A stretch of 64,000 nucleotides of DNA from the NCBI RefSeq assembly GCF_900142735.1, contig NZ_FRBY01000006.1, forward strand, positions 186,001 through 250,000. The letters are read 5' to 3'. Origin of the DNA: Flavobacterium saccharophilum. Its GTDB lineage: Bacteria > Bacteroidota > Bacteroidia > Flavobacteriales > Flavobacteriaceae. Each line of letters begins with the position of its first letter. Position 1 is the stretch's first letter. Both the position numbers and the translations under genes were made by a program. The notes under the pieces were generated by a model. That model worked only from the letters and a program-made list of their open reading frames with translations, was not told the origin of the DNA and ran no database searches. Shown one piece after another: positions 61,887 through 64,000 of this stretch.

Positions 61887-62588
61887 ATGAGACTATCAAC
61901 ATTTTTAACCGAACAAGGTTATGATTTAATTGAAGGACCAGTTAGAAATCATAAACCATTGCAATTATGGCTGAAAAAACCTTTTGATGAGGCTCAGCTT
62001 TACTACGACAATATCGGCCATGCTTTTAAGAGCGAAATTGTATTAACTGAAATCGAGAACGCAGCCCTAAATGTCGATTATACCAAAAAGGATGAGTACG
62101 GATTTAATATCGGGATTACACTTTTGGGAGAAATTTTGAAAACACTTGGACTCGGAACACTCGGAATAACGTCAAAAATACAATCCGGGAAATCGGTAAC
62201 GATTAGTTATGGCAATTCGGTTACCAAAGAATATACAATTGGTAATCTTGAAGAATATTTTTATGGAGCCGATTTTCTGCATCCGAATCCTTCTCTTCTA
62301 AAAAACATCAATCAAAATTATCTTTTGTTGACAACAGGAACCGTTTTTGCTCAAAACCTTGTGGTTGATATTGAAACTGATTTTACCTTAAATGCAGATT
62401 TTGTTGCCAGCCTTAATGAAACTGCCGAAGGCAAACTTGATTTTTCAACAAGCAATCTGAATAAATTAAAAATGAACTCAAATGTGGGTATTTCATTTCC
62501 GATCGCGGTTAAAGCAAGCCGAATTGATTATGACAGAAGCCGATTTAAAAAATTAATTCAGGTTACAGATACTAATAATATATTTTGA
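61887..62588 (+). CDS. gasdermin-like protein (predicted)
   Basis: A 233-residue protein with no signal peptide and no Cys. Its order of features fits bacterial gasdermins as I know them: an N-terminal FLTEQGYDLI...PLQLWLKK (about 6-30), a Gly-rich middle helix pair (GITLLGEILKTLGLGTLGI, about 76-94), SVTISYGNSVTKEYTIGNLEEYF (about 103-125), LLLTTGTVFAQNLVVDIETDF (about 147-167), alternating strands (168-200) and a final FPIAVKASRIDYD (about 205-217). Gasdermins form membrane pores after proteolysis and kill infected cells. Unlike typical members, it has no N-terminal Cys for palmitoylation and only about 15 residues after the last strand. Promoter at 61735. Alternative: an unrelated beta-rich protein. 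Confidence 0.5.
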   Translation: MRLSTFLTEQGYDLIEGPVRNHKPLQLWLKKPFDEAQLYYDNIGHAFKSEIVLTEIENAALNVDYTKKDEYGFNIGITLLGEILKTLGLGTLGITSKIQSGKSVTISYGNSVTKEYTIGNLEEYFYGADFLHPNPSLLKNINQNYLLLTTGTVFAQNLVVDIETDFTLNADFVASLNETAEGKLDFSTSNLNKLKMNSNVGISFPIAVKASRIDYDRSRFKKLIQVTDTNNIF

Positions 62589-62644
62589 TACAAGGATTCA
62601 AAATATTTAAAAACCTTACTACTCGCCTTAACATACTCTAAAAT

Positions 62645-63301
62645 ATGACAATGAAAAACTGCATTCTAATTTCAACTCTTTTTGCATTCCTTACAAGCTG
62701 TGCTCCAAAACTGAGCACCGCAACTCAAACTGAACTAAAAACAGAACTTAAAGAAATGGTCAAAATTGATCAGGTTGCTGCTTCGCCGCCAAAAAACGGA
62801 AATACAAATTATGATAAAGAAAAATGGAAATCTTTTAAAGACAGTGTTTTTACAGTTACCAAAAATCAACTCGAAAAAATCTATAAAAAATATGGTTTTT
62901 TAGGTTTTGACCAGGTTGGAAAAGATGGCTCAAATGATTTCTGGCTTTTAATACAGCACTTAGATAAATATCCTGAATTTCAGCAACAGGTTTTAGGATC
63001 GATGCAAAAAGAAGTTAAAAAAAGAAATGCCAATCCAGAAAATTATGCGTTTTTGTATGACAGAATAAAAGTAAATGCAGGCGAAAAACAGCTGTTTGGA
63101 ACCCAGGTAACTTATGAAGTTAAAGCAACAGTTAGTGCTATTCCTAAAAATGGGCTTTCAGATCCAGATCACGTTGATGCGCTAAGAAAAGAATACAATC
63201 TAGAGCCCTTAAAGGAGTATTTGAATGCAATGACTGAAATGCATTTTGAAATGAACAAGGCCCGATATGAAAAAATAGGAGTAACCAAACCAAATTTATA
63301 G
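62645..63301 (+). CDS. DUF6624 lipoprotein
   Basis: A 218-residue lipoprotein; the start may be ATG 62645 or 62651. The lipobox is FLTSC (Cys19 from the first Met). The body carries the DUF6624 pattern: YGFLGFDQVGKDGSNDFWLL, IQHLDKYPEFQQQVL, NYAFLYDRIKVNAGEKQLFG. The function is unknown. It follows the gasdermin-like gene after 56 bases and may share its transcript. It shows no protease motif. Confidence 0.8.
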   Translation: MTMKNCILISTLFAFLTSCAPKLSTATQTELKTELKEMVKIDQVAASPPKNGNTNYDKEKWKSFKDSVFTVTKNQLEKIYKKYGFLGFDQVGKDGSNDFWLLIQHLDKYPEFQQQVLGSMQKEVKKRNANPENYAFLYDRIKVNAGEKQLFGTQVTYEVKATVSAIPKNGLSDPDHVDALRKEYNLEPLKEYLNAMTEMHFEMNKARYEKIGVTKPNL

Positions 63302-63356
63302 TAATACAATTAGTTACAAAAAATTCAATAGATTTACATACCTAAATCCAAAAAAA

Positions 63357-63821
63357 ATGAGAACTTTAGACCAATGGTTTGCAGAATATGCTGTAAGCCA
63401 TCAAAACCCGAAAAACAAAGCGATTCATTATGTTTGCGTGCCTGCTATTTACTTTTCGATAGTGGGTTTATTGATGAGTATTCCAAGCGGAATAATTGCT
63501 AGTACTTTAAAACTGAACGCTCCTATTATCGAAAATTGGGCAACTGTTTTTTTAATTTTTGTGCTCGTTTTTTACATTCGCTTGTCAGTTGCGATGGCGA
63601 TTAAAATTGCTGTATTCTCTACTATTTGTCTGGTGGTGAATTATTATATCGGCCAGTTGGTACCGTTGTGGATGTTCTCCATAGGCGTGTTTGTGATCGC
63701 GTGGATCGGTCAATTCTACGGACATAATATTGAAGGCAAAAAACCTTCGTTCCTAAAAGATCTTCAGTTTTTAATGATTGGCCCGGCTTGGGTTGTAGAG
63801 AATTTATTTTCAAGAAAATAA
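63357..63821 (+). CDS. Mpo1/DUF962-like membrane protein
   Basis: A 154-residue protein with four hydrophobic helices. The start DQWFAEYAVSHQNPKNKAIHYVCVP (His near 15 and 24) and FVIAWIGQFYGHNIEGKKPSF are the DUF962/Mpo1 motifs. Yeast Mpo1 is an iron-dependent dioxygenase for alpha-oxidation of phytosphingosine-derived 2-hydroxy fatty acids; the conserved His are kept here. The bacterial substrate is unknown. Confidence 0.88.
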   Translation: MRTLDQWFAEYAVSHQNPKNKAIHYVCVPAIYFSIVGLLMSIPSGIIASTLKLNAPIIENWATVFLIFVLVFYIRLSVAMAIKIAVFSTICLVVNYYIGQLVPLWMFSIGVFVIAWIGQFYGHNIEGKKPSFLKDLQFLMIGPAWVVENLFSRK

Positions 63822-63891
63822 GTTTTTGAATACTGATTTGATAGCGTCCTACTCGCCGATTTATATGAATTACAATCACACTGCTAAAAAC

Positions 63892-63998
63892 ATAGCCAAT
63901 GGTTTCAACCATTGGGACGCAATGTATTTCCCTATGTATTTTTATGATGCAAAATACATTTCCATAATCCGTCTCCCACGGTTGAAACCGTGGGCTAT
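63892..63998. repeat. pair of inverted REP-like hairpins
   Basis: Hairpin 1: CCAATGGTTTCAACCATTGG at 63896-63915. Hairpin 2: CCCACGGTTGAAACCGTGGG at 63975-63994. Each has an 8-base stem and a 4-base loop, and outside them stand ATAGCC on the left and GGCTAT on the right. They are two copies of one unit in opposite direction, like a REP doublet. Confidence 0.8.
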
Positions 63999-64000
63999 AT

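Overview
The window looks like chromosomal DNA from a gliding Flavobacterium close to F. johnsoniae. It is AT-rich, most genes lack a Shine-Dalgarno sequence, and several promoters carry the Bacteroidetes -7 motif TAnnTTTG. It holds SusC/SusD transporters, a hybrid two-component system, and the complete gldK-gldL-gldM-gldN cluster with the extra gldN copy gldO. I see no tRNA, rRNA or CRISPR array.

Layout. 1-1.3 kb: two membrane proteins, the first cut by the window edge. 1.6-17.2 kb: a beta-1,4-galactan utilisation locus, read leftward as susC, susD, susE-like, two GH53 endo-galactanases and a GH2 beta-galactosidase, with a divergent hybrid two-component sensor. The cell would bind and cut galactan at the surface, import oligosaccharides through SusCD, trim them with GH2 and sense them with the hybrid regulator. 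17.7-29 kb: mixed housekeeping and unknown genes, including a secreted actin-fold protein, a cysteine hydrolase, a leucine-rich repeat protein, a lipid kinase divergent from an App1-type phosphatase, an ABC-F ATPase and an FAD oxidoreductase. 29.1-35.1 kb: the gliding / type IX secretion core gldKLMN plus gldO. 35.4-41.1 kb: an arginase-fold protein with degraded metal motifs, topA and miaB. 41.1-47.9 kb: a GxxExxY-family gene boxed by inverted repeats, a sigma-54 activator, lptE, a repeat-rich TPR protein, secG and groES-groEL. 48.2-54.5 kb: a secreted phosphodiesterase, an SDR with its AraC regulator, a SulP transporter, a DoxX protein and a cysteine-cluster protein. 54.7-64 kb: an accessory region with a phage-like repressor/Cro switch, two tandem C1q-like secreted proteins, a broken gene duplication, a gasdermin-like protein, and REP-like hairpins at the right edge.

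Two things stand out. First, the gene at 61887-62588 has a layout that I read as a bacterial gasdermin, but without the usual cysteine, a long C-terminal plug or a neighbouring protease. Second, intergenic spaces are full of word-built palindromes (CCACnAATT, CCACAnAG, ATTAGATAATT, AATTCCAA, GGTTAAAC and CACATAG types). One of them, at 41140-41599, encloses a single nuclease-fold gene between near-perfect 29-base inverted repeats, which suggests a minimal mobile element related to the gene-less palindromes.
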